Made by a program: the position numbers and the translations under genes | Part shown: in pieces, positions 16,459-25,092 of the stretch | Position numbering within the stretch: the first letter of the stretch is position 1 | Layout: each line of letters starts with the position of its first letter | Notes under the pieces: model-generated | Seen by the model: only the letters and a program-made list of their open reading frames with translations | Database searches by the model: none | Told to the model about the DNA's origin: nothing | NCBI GenBank assembly: GCA_020723385.1 | Contig: DYIZ01000036.1 | Location: 1-45,874 of the forward strand | Reading direction: 5' to 3' | From: Candidatus Aquidulcis sp. | GTDB taxonomy: Bacteria > Chloroflexota > Anaerolineae > Anaerolineales > UBA4823 | DNA length: 45,874 bases

Positions 16459-17259
16459 ATGGATCAGACCACCCTACAAACCCGACTCGCAGATCTACAT
16501 CTGGGGGCTGTGCGCTATCTCCCCCAGGCCGGTTCCACCAACGATGAAGCCTCACGCTGGATTGTGCAGGGCGCGCCCGACCTGGCGCTGGTCGTCGCCG
16601 ACGAACAGACTTCCGGGCGGGGCCGCAGAGGCCGCCAATGGTTCACGCCCCCCGGCGCGGCGCTGGCGTTCAGTCTGGTGGTGCAGCCCACGCTCGAAGA
16701 CGCCTTCGCCCTCACTCGTATGACCGCTCTGGGTGCGATGGCAGTCGCCGATGCGCTGCGCAACCGCTTCAAACTGCCCGCAAAAATCAAATGGCCCAAC
16801 GATGTGCTCATCGAGCGGCGCAAAGTGTGCGGCGTGCTGACCGAGGCGCAGTGGACCGGCGACCGGTTGTCGTCGCTGGTGATGGGAGTTGGCATCAACG
16901 TTGCATCCCCCTCCGTACCGCCGGATAGCGTAGCCAGCTTCCCTTCGACTTGCATCGAGACGGCGCTGGGCAAACCCGTTGACCGGGAAGAGCTGCTGCA
17001 CGCGGTGCTGGTCGAGTTTTTGCGCTGGCGGCCGCGCTTGTCGTCCGCTGATTTTCTGCGAGCCTGGGAGTCGAACCTGGCTTTCCGCAATGAATGGGTG
17101 CAAATTTCCGCCTCTGACGGGCAGGATGATAAAGCTCCTTCAGTGGAAGAAGGCCAGGTAATCGGGTTGGCGGTGGATGGCGCGCTGAAACTGCGCAATC
17201 GGTTTGGAGATGTATTTACGGTCGCGTTTGGGGAAGTACGGCTGCGCCCGGCGAGTTAA
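16459..17259 (+). CDS. birA: Biotin--[acetyl-CoA carboxylase] ligase (catalytic form)
   Basis: A 266-aa biotin protein ligase. It activates biotin with ATP and transfers it to the lysine of biotin carboxyl carrier proteins. Motifs: GSTNDEASRW, the biotinyl-adenylate loop TSGRGRRGRQWFTPPGAAL, KIKWPNDVLIERRKVCGVLTEA and VMGVGINVA, then the C-terminal SH3-like domain ending FGDVFTVAFGEVRLRP. There is no N-terminal DNA-binding domain, so it is not a repressor. The ATG is preceded by a -10 box at leaderless distance and not by a Shine-Dalgarno. Confidence 0.94.
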   Translation: MDQTTLQTRLADLHLGAVRYLPQAGSTNDEASRWIVQGAPDLALVVADEQTSGRGRRGRQWFTPPGAALAFSLVVQPTLEDAFALTRMTALGAMAVADALRNRFKLPAKIKWPNDVLIERRKVCGVLTEAQWTGDRLSSLVMGVGINVASPSVPPDSVASFPSTCIETALGKPVDREELLHAVLVEFLRWRPRLSSADFLRAWESNLAFRNEWVQISASDGQDDKAPSVEEGQVIGLAVDGALKLRNRFGDVFTVAFGEVRLRPAS

Positions 17260-17267
17260 CTGAAAAG

Positions 17268-17339
17268 CTGTAGCTTAGCCCCTTGTGGGCGGCGGCGCTA
17301 GAGTGTAGCGCACCACGGGCACAAGGCCCTAAACTACAG
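17268..17339. repeat. Nested inverted repeat after birA
   Basis: Outer arms CTGTAGCTTAGCCCCTTGTG and gcacaaggccctaaactacag pair imperfectly; inside, GGCGCTA and TAGCGC form a second stem. Looks like a REP-type element, placed between birA and the small membrane-protein gene. Confidence 0.6.
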
Positions 17340-17396
17340 GTAATTCGAATAGGCCAGCCGGCAGTTTCCCCATCGCGAGCGATCGGAGGAGATGCT

Positions 17397-17633
17397 ATGT
17401 TCGACGATTTACGCCAGGCCAGTGAGTCTTCTTTCGAGGATGAAACCCCCGCGGAAGAAGAGGATTCTTACCCGACCGATGAAGTCAGGCCGCGCCGCAG
17501 GCGGGGCAACTTCCTGGGGATGACACCCTTCCAGCGGTTCTTCATCACCGTCATGCTGCTGATGATGGCTTGCCTTTTTGCCCCGGTTGTTCTGTTGATC
17601 ACCGAAAAAATCTACCCGTCGTTCTTGTTTTGA
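17397..17633 (+). CDS. Small single-pass membrane protein
   Basis: A 78-aa ORF with a strong ribosome site (GGAGGAG, 5 nt spacing) at ATG 17397. The first 45 residues are acidic and then basic (EDETPAEEEDSYPTDEVRPRRRR), followed by one transmembrane segment (FFITVMLLMMACLFAPVVLLI). No known family recognised. It lies convergent to gyrA, with only 11 nt between the stop codons. Real by ribosome site and composition; function unknown. Confidence 0.6.
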   Translation: MFDDLRQASESSFEDETPAEEEDSYPTDEVRPRRRRGNFLGMTPFQRFFITVMLLMMACLFAPVVLLITEKIYPSFLF

Positions 17634-17644
17634 AACGGGCCTTT

Positions 17645-20092
17645 TTAAACGGTTTTGATCTCTTGCATTCGCGCCAGCGAAGCCACTTTATCCCCTGATT
17701 GCATATCCATCAACCGCACCCCACGCGCCGCCCGTCCCATCGAGCGCACATCCGCCACACGGGCGCGCAGCACCACGCCATTTGAGGAAATGATGGTCAG
17801 TTCGTCCGATGTTTGGACGACACGCGCCGCGGCGATGGCGCCAGTCTTCGAGATCGAATCCTTATCCATAGCGACGACTCCCCCGGTGGCGCGCCCTTTG
17901 ATGGGGAAATCTTTGAGCGGCGTGCGTTTCCCGAAGCCGCCGGTCGTCACCAATATCAGCTCTCCCCCCTCTTCGACCACTTCCATACTGGCAACCTGAT
18001 CCTTCCCGCTCAGGCGGATTCCGGTCACGCCTCCTGCCGAGCGTCCCATCGGGCGGACTTCGTCTTCGTAAATACACAGCGCCTGGCCTAACTCGGTGAC
18101 AAGGATGATTTCGTCGTCCCCGTGGGTGAGCCGCGCCCAGCCGAGGGCGTCGCCTGCGTCGAGTGTGATGGCGATAATGCCGGAGGGCCGCACCGTGGCA
18201 AACTCGGTCAGTTGCAGGCGTTTGATGCGGCCCTTGACGGTGGCCAAAGTGATGTATTCTACCGAGCCAAAATTGGGTACGGAAACTGCGGCGGTGATCG
18301 CCTCGCCGGAGTCGAGCGCCAGCACGTTGGCGATGGCGATGCCTTTGGCGGTGCGGTCGGCGTCGGGCACTTGATAGACCTTTTCGGAATAGACTTTGCC
18401 CTTGTTGGAGAAGAACAACATCGTGTCGAGGGTGCGCGCCGGGATGATGGTGATCACCTCATCTTCTTCTTTGGTGGCATGACCCGCCACCCCGCGCCCG
18501 CCGCGGCTCTGCGCCCGGAAGGCTTTGGCGGCAACGCGCTTGATGTAACCGCGCAGCGTAATGCTGATGAGCACCGCTTCATCGGAGATCAGCTCGTGCT
18601 CTTCGAAATCTTCTTTGGCCTCTACGGCGATGTGGGTGCGCCGCTCGTCGCCGTATTTTTCGGCCAGCGCGGACAGGTCGGTTTGAATCACGCCCAGGAT
18701 TTTCTGCGGGTTGGCGAGCAGTTCTTCCAGGAAGGCGATGCGCTCCAGCACCTGGCGATGCTCATCTTCGATCTTTTGCCGTTCCAACGCGGCCAGGCGG
18801 CGAAGCTGCATGTCGAGAATCGCCTGGGCTTGCAGCTCACTCAACTTGAAACGTGTCATCAGCCGGTCTTTGGCGGTATCGGCGTCGGGCGAGCGGCGGA
18901 TGGTCTCGATCACATCGTCCAGGTTGGCGAGGGCGATGAGCAGCCCTTCGAGGATATGGGCACGGGCGCGGGCTTTTTCCAGCTCGAACTGCGTGCGGCG
19001 GGTGATGACCTCGCGGCGGTGCTCGATGTAAGCTTGCAGGGCACGCTTGAGCGAGAGCAGGCGCGGGACGCCATCTACCAGCGCCAGCAATTGCACGCCG
19101 AAGGTAGATTGCAGCGGGGTGTATTTGTAGAGCTGGTTGAGCACTTTCTTCGGTTGTGCGCTGCGTTTTAGCTCGATGATGATGGACATGCCGCGCCGGT
19201 CGGATTCGTCGCGCAGGTCGGAAATGTCGGGGATTTTCTCTTCGCGGGCCAGCTCGGCGATGCGCTCGATGAGGCTGGTTTTGTTGAGCTGGTAGGGAAT
19301 CTCGGTGATGACGATGCGGTAGCGCCCGCTGGTCATCTCTTCGATATGGGCCAGCCCCCGCACGACGACGCGCCCCCGCCCGGTGGAGTATGCCTGGCGG
19401 ATGCCCTCTGTGCCGACAATCAGCCCGCCGGTGGGGAAATCCGGCCCAGGGATGAAGCGCAGCAGATCCTCGGAGGGGATATCTTCGATCCGGTCGTACT
19501 CGTCAATCAGGAAGCTCACCGCGGCGGCGACCTCCCGCAAGTTGTGGGGCGGGATATTGGTCGCCATGCCAACGGCGATGCCGGACGCGCCGTTGAGCAG
19601 CAGGCTGGGCAGGGCAGAAGGCAGCACAAGCGGTTCTTGCAGCGAACCGTCGAAGTTGTCGGTGAAATCCACCGTGTTCATCTCGATGTCGGCCAGGATT
19701 TCGCCAGCCATGCGCGAGAGGCGCGCCTCGGTATAGCGCATAGCTGCCGGTGCGTCGCCGTCAATCGAGCCAAAGTTGCCCTGCCCGTCTACCAGCAGGT
19801 AGCGCATAGAGAAATCCTGCGCCATGCGGGCCATAGCATCGTAGACGGCGGCATCGCCGTGCGGGTGGTACTTGCCAAGCACCTCGCCGACGATACGGGC
19901 AGATTTCTTGTAGGCGGTGTTGGCGCGGATGCCCATGTCGTGCATAGCGAAGAGGATGCGCCGGTGGACGGGCTTGAGGCCGTCGCGGGCATCGGGCAGG
20001 GCGCGGGCGACGATCACGCTCATGGCATAATCGAGATACGCCGAGCGCATTTGTTGGTCAATGTCTACTGATTGGACGGTGCCGATTTCCAT
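17645..20092 (-). CDS. gyrA: DNA gyrase subunit A
   Basis: An 815-aa type IIA topoisomerase subunit. It breaks and rejoins DNA and, with GyrB, introduces negative supercoils. The catalytic Tyr is Y120 in [17 protein letters not shown], with [14 protein letters not shown] further on. The C-terminal pinwheel starts with the GyrA box QSRGGRG, which separates it from ParC. The quinolone pocket reads [12 protein letters not shown]: Ala81 where E. coli has Ser83, and Asp85 equal to Asp87; Ala here occurs naturally in some lineages with lower quinolone sensitivity. gyrB is not adjacent. Start ATG 20092 is followed upstream by an octamer repeat. Confidence 0.95.
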   Translation of the reverse strand: MEIGTVQSVDIDQQMRSAYLDYAMSVIVARALPDARDGLKPVHRRILFAMHDMGIRANTAYKKSARIVGEVLGKYHPHGDAAVYDAMARMAQDFSMRYLLVDGQGNFGSIDGDAPAAMRYTEARLSRMAGEILADIEMNTVDFTDNFDGSLQEPLVLPSALPSLLLNGASGIAVGMATNIPPHNLREVAAAVSFLIDEYDRIEDIPSEDLLRFIPGPDFPTGGLIVGTEGIRQAYSTGRGRVVVRGLAHIEEMTSGRYRIVITEIPYQLNKTSLIERIAELAREEKIPDISDLRDESDRRGMSIIIELKRSAQPKKVLNQLYKYTPLQSTFGVQLLALVDGVPRLLSLKRALQAYIEHRREVITRRTQFELEKARARAHILEGLLIALANLDDVIETIRRSPDADTAKDRLMTRFKLSELQAQAILDMQLRRLAALERQKIEDEHRQVLERIAFLEELLANPQKILGVIQTDLSALAEKYGDERRTHIAVEAKEDFEEHELISDEAVLISITLRGYIKRVAAKAFRAQSRGGRGVAGHATKEEDEVITIIPARTLDTMLFFSNKGKVYSEKVYQVPDADRTAKGIAIANVLALDSGEAITAAVSVPNFGSVEYITLATVKGRIKRLQLTEFATVRPSGIIAITLDAGDALGWARLTHGDDEIILVTELGQALCIYEDEVRPMGRSAGGVTGIRLSGKDQVASMEVVEEGGELILVTTGGFGKRTPLKDFPIKGRATGGVVAMDKDSISKTGAIAAARVVQTSDELTIISSNGVVLRARVADVRSMGRAARGVRLMDMQSGDKVASLARMQEIKTV

Positions 20093-20106
20093 GAGAACGT
20101 GCTCCA

Positions 20107-20162
20107 GTGATTCGGTGTTACGGTGTTACAGTGATTCGGTATTACGGTGATTCGGTGGTATG
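20107..20162. repeat. Octamer tandem repeat upstream of gyrA
   Basis: Seven consecutive 8-bp units: GTGATTCG, GTGTTACG, GTGTTACA, GTGATTCG, GTATTACG, GTGATTCG, GTGGTATG. It lies 15 nt before the gyrA start codon and would be part of its leader or promoter region. Confidence 0.85.
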
Positions 20163-20278
20163 AGGCAGGTATCAAGCGCCACGTGATACTGAAACACAGA
20201 AACACTGTACCAGCGAACGAAAGCCCGTGCGCATCCTCGATGCACACGGGCAGGAATTATACCCCAGACTGGGGAGCA

Positions 20279-20962
20279 TCAGGTTTCCGGCGGGATCTCG
20301 CGTTCTTTTTGCCCGATGAAGATGAGCGATTCGATGTCGCCGATATCTTCTGGGCTATAACGCGCTACAATCTCCCTCACTTTGTTCAAAGTTTCTTCTT
20401 CTGCCCACCCAAGCATGGTTGTCATGTCACCGAGATCACGACCGCGATTGGCTTCCATTTTCATGATAATCAAGTATGGCAACCCTAAAACCGGATAGCC
20501 CGCCGGGTCTTTTTCAGGATGAGCCAGGGCTTCCTTGATCCAATGGTATTTCCCAAAGATCACATCCAGATCAACCCCTTCGGGGGAGCGCGTCAAGAAC
20601 CCTGGTACCGCCAGTTTCGAAACCACCGTGTAGCCAGCTCGTTTCAATCTCTCGATGGCATCCGATCCATCTTCTTGATGGACTAGAATATCCATATCTT
20701 TGGTAACCCGCTCCGGCATGTAAGCTCGCGTGGCGACGCCGCCGACTATTGCCCACGGGACACCCAGCAAAATCTCCCGTAAATCGGGCCAGTGGATGTC
20801 AGCGGTGCGGCGGCGCATGAAATCGTGGCCGCTGCCAGTCCCCGGTTTCTGGCGACGCAGACTCATCTCGATGAGAAACCGGCGCTTTTGGCGCGGGGTC
20901 AGGTTGCCATCGGGGGCGATCCGGGCGATAGCAGGGGGAATTTGCGAGTGCAGGCTGCTCAT
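20279..20962 (-). CDS. Nucleotidyltransferase-fold protein (AbiEii/DUF6036-like)
   Basis: A 227-aa protein from ATG 20962. After about 65 polar residues it has a minimal nucleotidyltransferase core: IVGGVATRAYMPERVTKDMDILV, then a second acidic strand VDLDVIF. The conserved GG, R-x-T-x-D-x-D and third Asp fit the MNT/AbiEii superfamily, whose members transfer nucleotides to proteins or tRNA, often as toxins. The end (ARYSPEDIGDIESLIFIGQ) resembles the helical tail of that group. It follows a P-loop gene by 42 nt and has its own TATAAT 6 nt before the ATG. Whether the two form a pair is unknown. Confidence 0.68.
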   Translation of the reverse strand: MSSLHSQIPPAIARIAPDGNLTPRQKRRFLIEMSLRRQKPGTGSGHDFMRRRTADIHWPDLREILLGVPWAIVGGVATRAYMPERVTKDMDILVHQEDGSDAIERLKRAGYTVVSKLAVPGFLTRSPEGVDLDVIFGKYHWIKEALAHPEKDPAGYPVLGLPYLIIMKMEANRGRDLGDMTTMLGWAEEETLNKVREIVARYSPEDIGDIESLIFIGQKEREIPPET

Positions 20963-20968
20963 AATTGA

Positions 20969-20974
20969 ATTATA
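20969..20974 (-). promoter_or_regulatory. -10 box of a leaderless promoter for the nucleotidyltransferase gene
   Basis: TATAAT on the minus strand, 6 nt before ATG 20962; no Shine-Dalgarno fits between. Confidence 0.55.
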
Positions 20975-21004
20975 CAACGGAATGATCTTCAGAGCGGGCA
21001 CGGG

Positions 21005-21730
21005 CTAACGCCGATAGACTTCCCACAGCCTACCCAAAACCTCTTCCAGCCGCGCCGCCAGCAGGTCGGGTTTGCCAGTAGTCACATCGTCTTCGTTTTC
21101 GAAAACGACATAAGGCACGCGACTCGAACGGATGGTGACAAATTCCGGGTCGCTGGCGGTAAATGAAAACCAATCATCGTGACGATACAGTCGTTCCAGC
21201 TTGTCATCGGGCAGCGAGTGCTCCAGGATGCTATCCGGGCGGTCGGGATTGAACCGGCGGCGGTTCTTGCGCAGCGATTCCTCGAACGAAACGCTCACGT
21301 AGACAATGGCCGCCCGGCGCAGGATGTCATCTGACAGGTGCTGGAAGGCCTCAGCATAGCCGCCATGCTCGATGCCGCGCGAGAATTCGACGATCAGCGT
21401 CGCCCGCTCGTGAAAGGCCGCATCATCGCGCAGGCGTTTCTCATATTCGATGTTGAAACGCTCGATGAGCAGGTGCCAGAGATGGGCGTACTTGAAATAG
21501 CCATCCTCATCGGAGTGCAGACGCGGCTTGCCCAGGATTTTACCCAGAATATAATCTTCTTCGAACCAGGTCCACAGCATCGGAAAATCGTCGAGGATAT
21601 CCAGGTCGTTGATGTGATACTGCCGCCGCCGGTCGTCAGGCGGCGTGCGCTTGAGCGCATCAATAATTTCGCTCTTGCCCGAGGCGGGGCGGCCCAACAG
21701 AATGATAGTGGAAAAAGTGTCGGTGGTCAT
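21005..21730 (-). CDS. P-loop NTPase / kinase-like protein
   Basis: A 241-aa protein from ATG 21730. The Walker A motif GRPASGKSE is near the N-terminus (about residues 12-20) after a single strand (TIILLG), as in small-molecule or nucleotide kinases. IVEFSRGIEHGG may be the Walker B-like strand and RRRFNPDRPDSILEH a lid with arginines. No closer family recognised. The chain has no membrane segment. It lies just upstream of the nucleotidyltransferase gene on the same strand; a TATAAT is found 7 nt before the ATG. Confidence 0.65.
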   Translation of the reverse strand: MTTDTFSTIILLGRPASGKSEIIDALKRTPPDDRRRQYHINDLDILDDFPMLWTWFEEDYILGKILGKPRLHSDEDGYFKYAHLWHLLIERFNIEYEKRLRDDAAFHERATLIVEFSRGIEHGGYAEAFQHLSDDILRRAAIVYVSVSFEESLRKNRRRFNPDRPDSILEHSLPDDKLERLYRHDDWFSFTASDPEFVTIRSSRVPYVVFENEDDVTTGKPDLLAARLEEVLGRLWEVYRR

Positions 21731-21737
21731 AGGCGCA

Positions 21738-21743
21738 ATTATA
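21738..21743 (-). promoter_or_regulatory. -10 box of a leaderless promoter for the P-loop gene
   Basis: TATAAT on the minus strand, 7 nt before ATG 21730, with no ribosome site between. Confidence 0.5.
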
Positions 21744-21792
21744 CGCTGATTGTGAATCAATGGACGGTCCCGATTACGAGGTTTACAACATC

Positions 21793-21829
21793 AAAGACTC
21801 CCGGAGTTTTGGAAACTCTGGGAGTCTTT
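21793..21829 (-). terminator. Hairpin terminator after the GltD-like gene
   Basis: A 17-bp stem (21793-21809 with 21813-21829, one G-U pair) around the loop TGG, flanked by short A and T runs. It lies 60 nt behind the stop of the minus-strand GltD-like gene and before the P-loop gene promoter. Confidence 0.65.
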
Positions 21830-21888
21830 CCCAATTGCATGATTGCCCATCCATATAACTGATTTGGCGAGATCGAAAATTGCCCCGG

Positions 21889-23343
21889 TTACTTTTTCTC
21901 CTTGAGATAATTATCAATCCCCGCCGCGGCTTTACGCCCGGCGACCATCGCCGTCACGACCATGTCGGGGCCGGTGACATCGTCGCCGCCGGCGAAGACA
22001 CCCGGGCGGGTGGTGGCTCCGGTGGTTTTATCCTTCACCGTGATCAGACCCCAATCGTGGGTTTCCAAGCCGGGGGTGGTTTTACCAATGATGGGATCGG
22101 GCCAGTACCCCAGGGCCTTGACCACCGTATCCACCTCGACGATGAAATTCGAGCCTTCGACCGGCACCGGCTTGCGCCGGCCTTTGGCGTCTGGCTCGCC
22201 GAGCACCATACGGATGCATTCGGCCTGAGCCACGCGGCCATCCTCGCCAGGGTGGAATTTCACTGGCTGGGTGAGGAACTGGTATTGCGCCCCCTCTTCC
22301 TTGGCCAACTCACGGTCGTGCCGCCCGCCGGGCATTTCTCGCTCCGTGCGGCGATAGAGACAAATCACCTGTTCAGCGCCCATGCGCGGCGCCGTGCGCA
22401 GGCAGTCGGAAGCCGTGTCGCCGCCGCCGATAACGGCGATCTTTTTACCAACCTGGGGGCGAGAACGCAGCTCAGGAGGAAGCTGCTCCAGCGGGGTGTT
22501 GGCCCGCATCAGGAATTCGGTCGCCTTGTAGACGCCGGGCAGCTCTTCGCCGGGTACATCCATGGGGGAGTCAATCAGCGTGCCCACGCCGACGAAAACC
22601 GCTTCGAAACCATCGTTGAAAAGGTCGTCAATCGTCCTGGTTTGGCCGATATAAGCATTGTAGACGAACTCGACGCCCACTCGCTCCAGATCGGAAATTT
22701 TAGCAGAGACGATCTCCTTGGGCAGCTTGAAATTGGGGATGCCATACACGAGCAGGCCGCCCCCCGTGGGCTTGGATTCAAACACGACGACCTGGTGACC
22801 CATCTGAACGAGCTGATCGGCGCACGACAGCCCGGCGGGGCCAGCGCCGACGATGGCGACTCGCTTCCCGGTGGGTTCGCCCACAGGGATGGTTGTCCCG
22901 GCGAGTTCGCGGGCGTAGCTGGTCACGAACGCTTCCAGCGCGCCAGTCTGGATCGTAGCGAGCGATTTCTGGAGCGTACAAGATCCCTGGCACAACTGCT
23001 CATGCGGGCAAACGCGCGAGCAGATCTCGGGCAGGGAGGAGGTCTCGCGATAGAGCTGGGCGGCTTCCACGTAGCGGCCTTGCTCGATCAGCCACATGGC
23101 AGAGGGAATATCGTTGTGCGCCGGGCATGCGACCACACACGGCGCCGGGTCGGGACAGTGGACGCAGCGCGCGGCTTCCAGCATGGCATCTTCCGGCTCC
23201 ATGGGGATGACCACATCGTTAAAATCGAGAATACGCACAGAAACTGGACGGGTATTCTGTATGCTCGCTGGCACATTCGCCCGAGCTTTCCGGTCAATTG
23301 CTAAGGACGCGCCGGGGATCGTTTGGACAGTAGAGGTAGGCAT
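21889..23343 (-). CDS. NAD(P)H-dependent glutamate synthase beta subunit-like oxidoreductase (GltD family)
   Basis: A 484-aa flavoprotein from ATG 23343, preceded by AGGAGGAA. The N-terminal part carries the two cysteine clusters that hold [4Fe-4S] centres (CVHCPDPAPCVVACP and CSRVCPHEQLCQGSC), then the FAD-binding GAGPAGLSCADQL, the NAD(P)-binding AVIGGGDTASDC, and the C-terminal GVFAGGDDVTGPDMVVTAM. It passes electrons from NAD(P)H to a partner; no GltB large subunit is nearby, so it may serve another partner such as a dihydropyrimidine dehydrogenase- or NfnB-like complex. The residues PEDAMLEAARCVHC are typical of the stand-alone members. Confidence 0.88.
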   Translation of the reverse strand: MPTSTVQTIPGASLAIDRKARANVPASIQNTRPVSVRILDFNDVVIPMEPEDAMLEAARCVHCPDPAPCVVACPAHNDIPSAMWLIEQGRYVEAAQLYRETSSLPEICSRVCPHEQLCQGSCTLQKSLATIQTGALEAFVTSYARELAGTTIPVGEPTGKRVAIVGAGPAGLSCADQLVQMGHQVVVFESKPTGGGLLVYGIPNFKLPKEIVSAKISDLERVGVEFVYNAYIGQTRTIDDLFNDGFEAVFVGVGTLIDSPMDVPGEELPGVYKATEFLMRANTPLEQLPPELRSRPQVGKKIAVIGGGDTASDCLRTAPRMGAEQVICLYRRTEREMPGGRHDRELAKEEGAQYQFLTQPVKFHPGEDGRVAQAECIRMVLGEPDAKGRRKPVPVEGSNFIVEVDTVVKALGYWPDPIIGKTTPGLETHDWGLITVKDKTTGATTRPGVFAGGDDVTGPDMVVTAMVAGRKAAAGIDNYLKEKK

Positions 23344-23502
23344 CGCAAAGTTCCTCCTTGTAAAAATCATAGCGAGGAAAGAGAATTTGACTCAGTCGCG
23401 GATGTCACTTATTTGTGCGACGGTTGTCACGGAGCGGTTGAGGGGCAAAAAGAAGAAATCAGCATGGCGATTCGTTGTCATAAATCGGGATGATGTTCTA
23501 CA

Positions 23503-23514
23503 TGATTTAAATCA
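23503..23514. promoter_or_regulatory. FNR/CRP-family binding site
   Basis: TGATTTAAATCA is a perfect palindrome matching the FNR core TGAT-N4-ATCA. Its centre is about 42 bp before the predicted start at 23551, the position of class II activators. Confidence 0.55.
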
Positions 23515-23538
23515 CATGACAGATGCCCTTAATTGTGA

Positions 23539-23544
23539 CATAAT
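23539..23544 (+). promoter_or_regulatory. -10 box (CATAAT) of the lipoprotein gene
   Basis: CATAAT on the plus strand with a predicted start near 23551. There is no good -35, consistent with a promoter needing the activator at 23503-23514. Confidence 0.45.
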
Positions 23545-23583
23545 CAACCTATCTATTCACACTTTCTCACCATGGAGGGAGAA

Positions 23584-24552
23584 ATGCCACGCAACAAAAT
23601 CGTTACCACACTGTTCACCGTTATCGCCATCGTCGCCATCACCGCATGCAGCTTTGCTGCTCCCGAGCCAACCGCTACGCCCACCGCGACGATTGATACC
23701 GCCGCGACGCAGGCGGCTCAATCTGCCACGCAAGAGGCCATTGCCAAGTCAACCGCCGATGCCCAGGCGACTGCCGACGCACAGGCTACTCTTGATGCGC
23801 AGGCCACCGCCGACGCGCAGGCAACACTTGACGCTCAGGCCACCGCCGACGCCCAAGCCACCGCTGATGCGATCCTCGTTGCCCAGAAGACTGCCAACGC
23901 GCAAGCTACCGCTGACGCCAAAGCCACCCAGGCGGCGCTCAAAACTGCTACTGCAATTGCTGAAAAAACCGCCATTGTCGCCCAGGCGACCACTCAAGCC
24001 AACTCGATGTTCGAGCAAATCCAGGCGCTGAATGAGCAAGGGATTATTAGCACTACCGATGGCTCGTACTTTAGCATACCTGATTTCGATGAAAGTTGGG
24101 CGCAGTTGGGTTGGTACAATCGGTGGCCGACCTTTTATTCACCAACCAATTTCGTGTTACGTGCAGATGCAGTCTGGGAATCGGCCTATGAGAAACCTGA
24201 TCTTTGGTTCACTGGATGCGGTTTTGTATTCCACGGTGGCGAAAAAGGCCACTATTTTGCCTGGCTAGGCATGGATGGATATGTATACATCATCCGAATG
24301 CTCAATGGTAATGCAACCTTGCTCGCTAATAAATTCTATGCCACGATGGGTATACCTTCTGCCGAAGCAGAAATCATGCTCGTTGTCGAGAACGATGTAT
24401 TTACCTTTTTCGTAAACGGCGATAAGGCTTTACGCGCATCTGACTCCGGTTTTAAAAATGGCGACCTCTTCCTTTCACTCGTCTCTGGAACCAATAAAGA
24501 TTGGGGAACTCACTGCCAGATGACCAACATCGAATTGTGGGAATTGCCGTAA
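23584..24552 (+). CDS. Lipoprotein with ADAQAT repeat stalk and LamG-like C-terminal domain
   Basis: A 322-aa protein from ATG 23584, with GGAGGGAG 4 nt upstream. The lipobox ITACS ends the hydrophobic N-terminus. A Thr/Pro stretch leads into about 90 residues of alanine-rich hexamers (TADAQA, LDAQAT), probably a long helix that spaces the domain from the membrane. The C-terminal domain (from about 150, with GCGFVFHGG, YFAWLGMDGYVYIIRM and TFFVNGD) looks like a concanavalin/LamG or DUF1080-type sandwich that could bind sugars. An FNR/CRP-like site upstream suggests control by oxygen or a related signal. Confidence 0.78.
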   Translation: MPRNKIVTTLFTVIAIVAITACSFAAPEPTATPTATIDTAATQAAQSATQEAIAKSTADAQATADAQATLDAQATADAQATLDAQATADAQATADAILVAQKTANAQATADAKATQAALKTATAIAEKTAIVAQATTQANSMFEQIQALNEQGIISTTDGSYFSIPDFDESWAQLGWYNRWPTFYSPTNFVLRADAVWESAYEKPDLWFTGCGFVFHGGEKGHYFAWLGMDGYVYIIRMLNGNATLLANKFYATMGIPSAEAEIMLVVENDVFTFFVNGDKALRASDSGFKNGDLFLSLVSGTNKDWGTHCQMTNIELWELP

Positions 24553-24570
24553 TCGCCCGCTGCCTGTATA

Positions 24571-24605
24571 AAAAAATAGACCGCCTCACGGCGGCCTATT
24601 TTTTT
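24571..24605. terminator. Bidirectional terminator between the lipoprotein and cold-shock genes
   Basis: Stem CCGCC/GGCGG with loop TCAC, extended by TAG/CTA and by runs of A on the left and seven T on the right, so it works in both directions between convergent genes. Confidence 0.88.
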
Positions 24606-24619
24606 GTCAGTCCCCGGTA

Positions 24620-24829
24620 TTACACCGGAATGACGTTGACGGCTTGCAAGCCCTTGGGGCTTTCTTCGATGGAGAACTCCACCTGCTGGCCTTTTTCGAG
24701 GCGAGGAAAGCCTCTGCTAGGGATGGCAGAAAAATGCACGAAAACATCCTCGCCGCCATCATGGCCTATGAAGCCGTAGCCTTTCGATGCGTTGAACCAT
24801 TTGACGGTTCCTGGTATACGTTCAGTCAT
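24620..24829 (-). CDS. Cold-shock domain protein
   Basis: A 69-aa CspA-family protein with RNP1 KGYGFIGHD and RNP2 VFVHFSAI, preceded by the usual GTVKWFNAS. It binds single-stranded RNA and DNA and melts secondary structure. ATG 24829 is preceded by AAGGAG. A sigma70-type promoter 83 nt further up gives a moderately long leader, as often found for csp genes. Converges on the lipoprotein gene across a shared terminator. Confidence 0.95.
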   Translation of the reverse strand: MTERIPGTVKWFNASKGYGFIGHDGGEDVFVHFSAIPSRGFPRLEKGQQVEFSIEESPKGLQAVNVIPV

Positions 24830-24918
24830 AGTCTCTCCTTCTCTCCTATTGCGACGCAGGGCCCTATAACCAATCCCCTCTATGGCGGAGGGAAAGTCTG
24901 CGCCAGACAACGCAGGCA

Positions 24919-24947
24919 AGTGTATTACGCTCACCGCCAGCCGTCAA
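24919..24947 (-). promoter_or_regulatory. Sigma70-type promoter of the cold-shock gene
   Basis: Minus strand TTGACG (24942-24947), 17-bp spacer, TACACT (24919-24924). Predicted start near 24912, leader about 83 nt. Confidence 0.65.
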
Positions 24948-25020
24948 GGCCGAAATCCTCACAGTTTTGGCAGTATTTTTTCCGATTCCGACAAACCACT
25001 TATCCGAACCGCAAAGCCTC

Positions 25021-25050
25021 TTGCCTGTGCGCGGGCCTGTGAAGTACAAT
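25021..25050 (+). promoter_or_regulatory. Candidate promoter of the CrtI-like/UbiD/AcnX operon
   Basis: TTGCCT (25021-25026), 18-bp spacer, TACAAT (25045-25050), start near 25057, giving a 36-nt leader to GTG 25093. Confidence 0.45.
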
Positions 25051-25092
25051 GCCTTGCACACTCTGACTGGAAAAGGCGGCTGACGAACCACC

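Noticed and set aside
18122-19171. Long open frame antisense to gyrA
   Set aside because: gyrA is certain on the other strand and the antisense protein has no recognisable motif.
21880-23304. 474-codon open frame antisense to the GltD-like gene
   Set aside because: The minus-strand gene has clear flavoprotein motifs; the other is a mirror of its codon bias.
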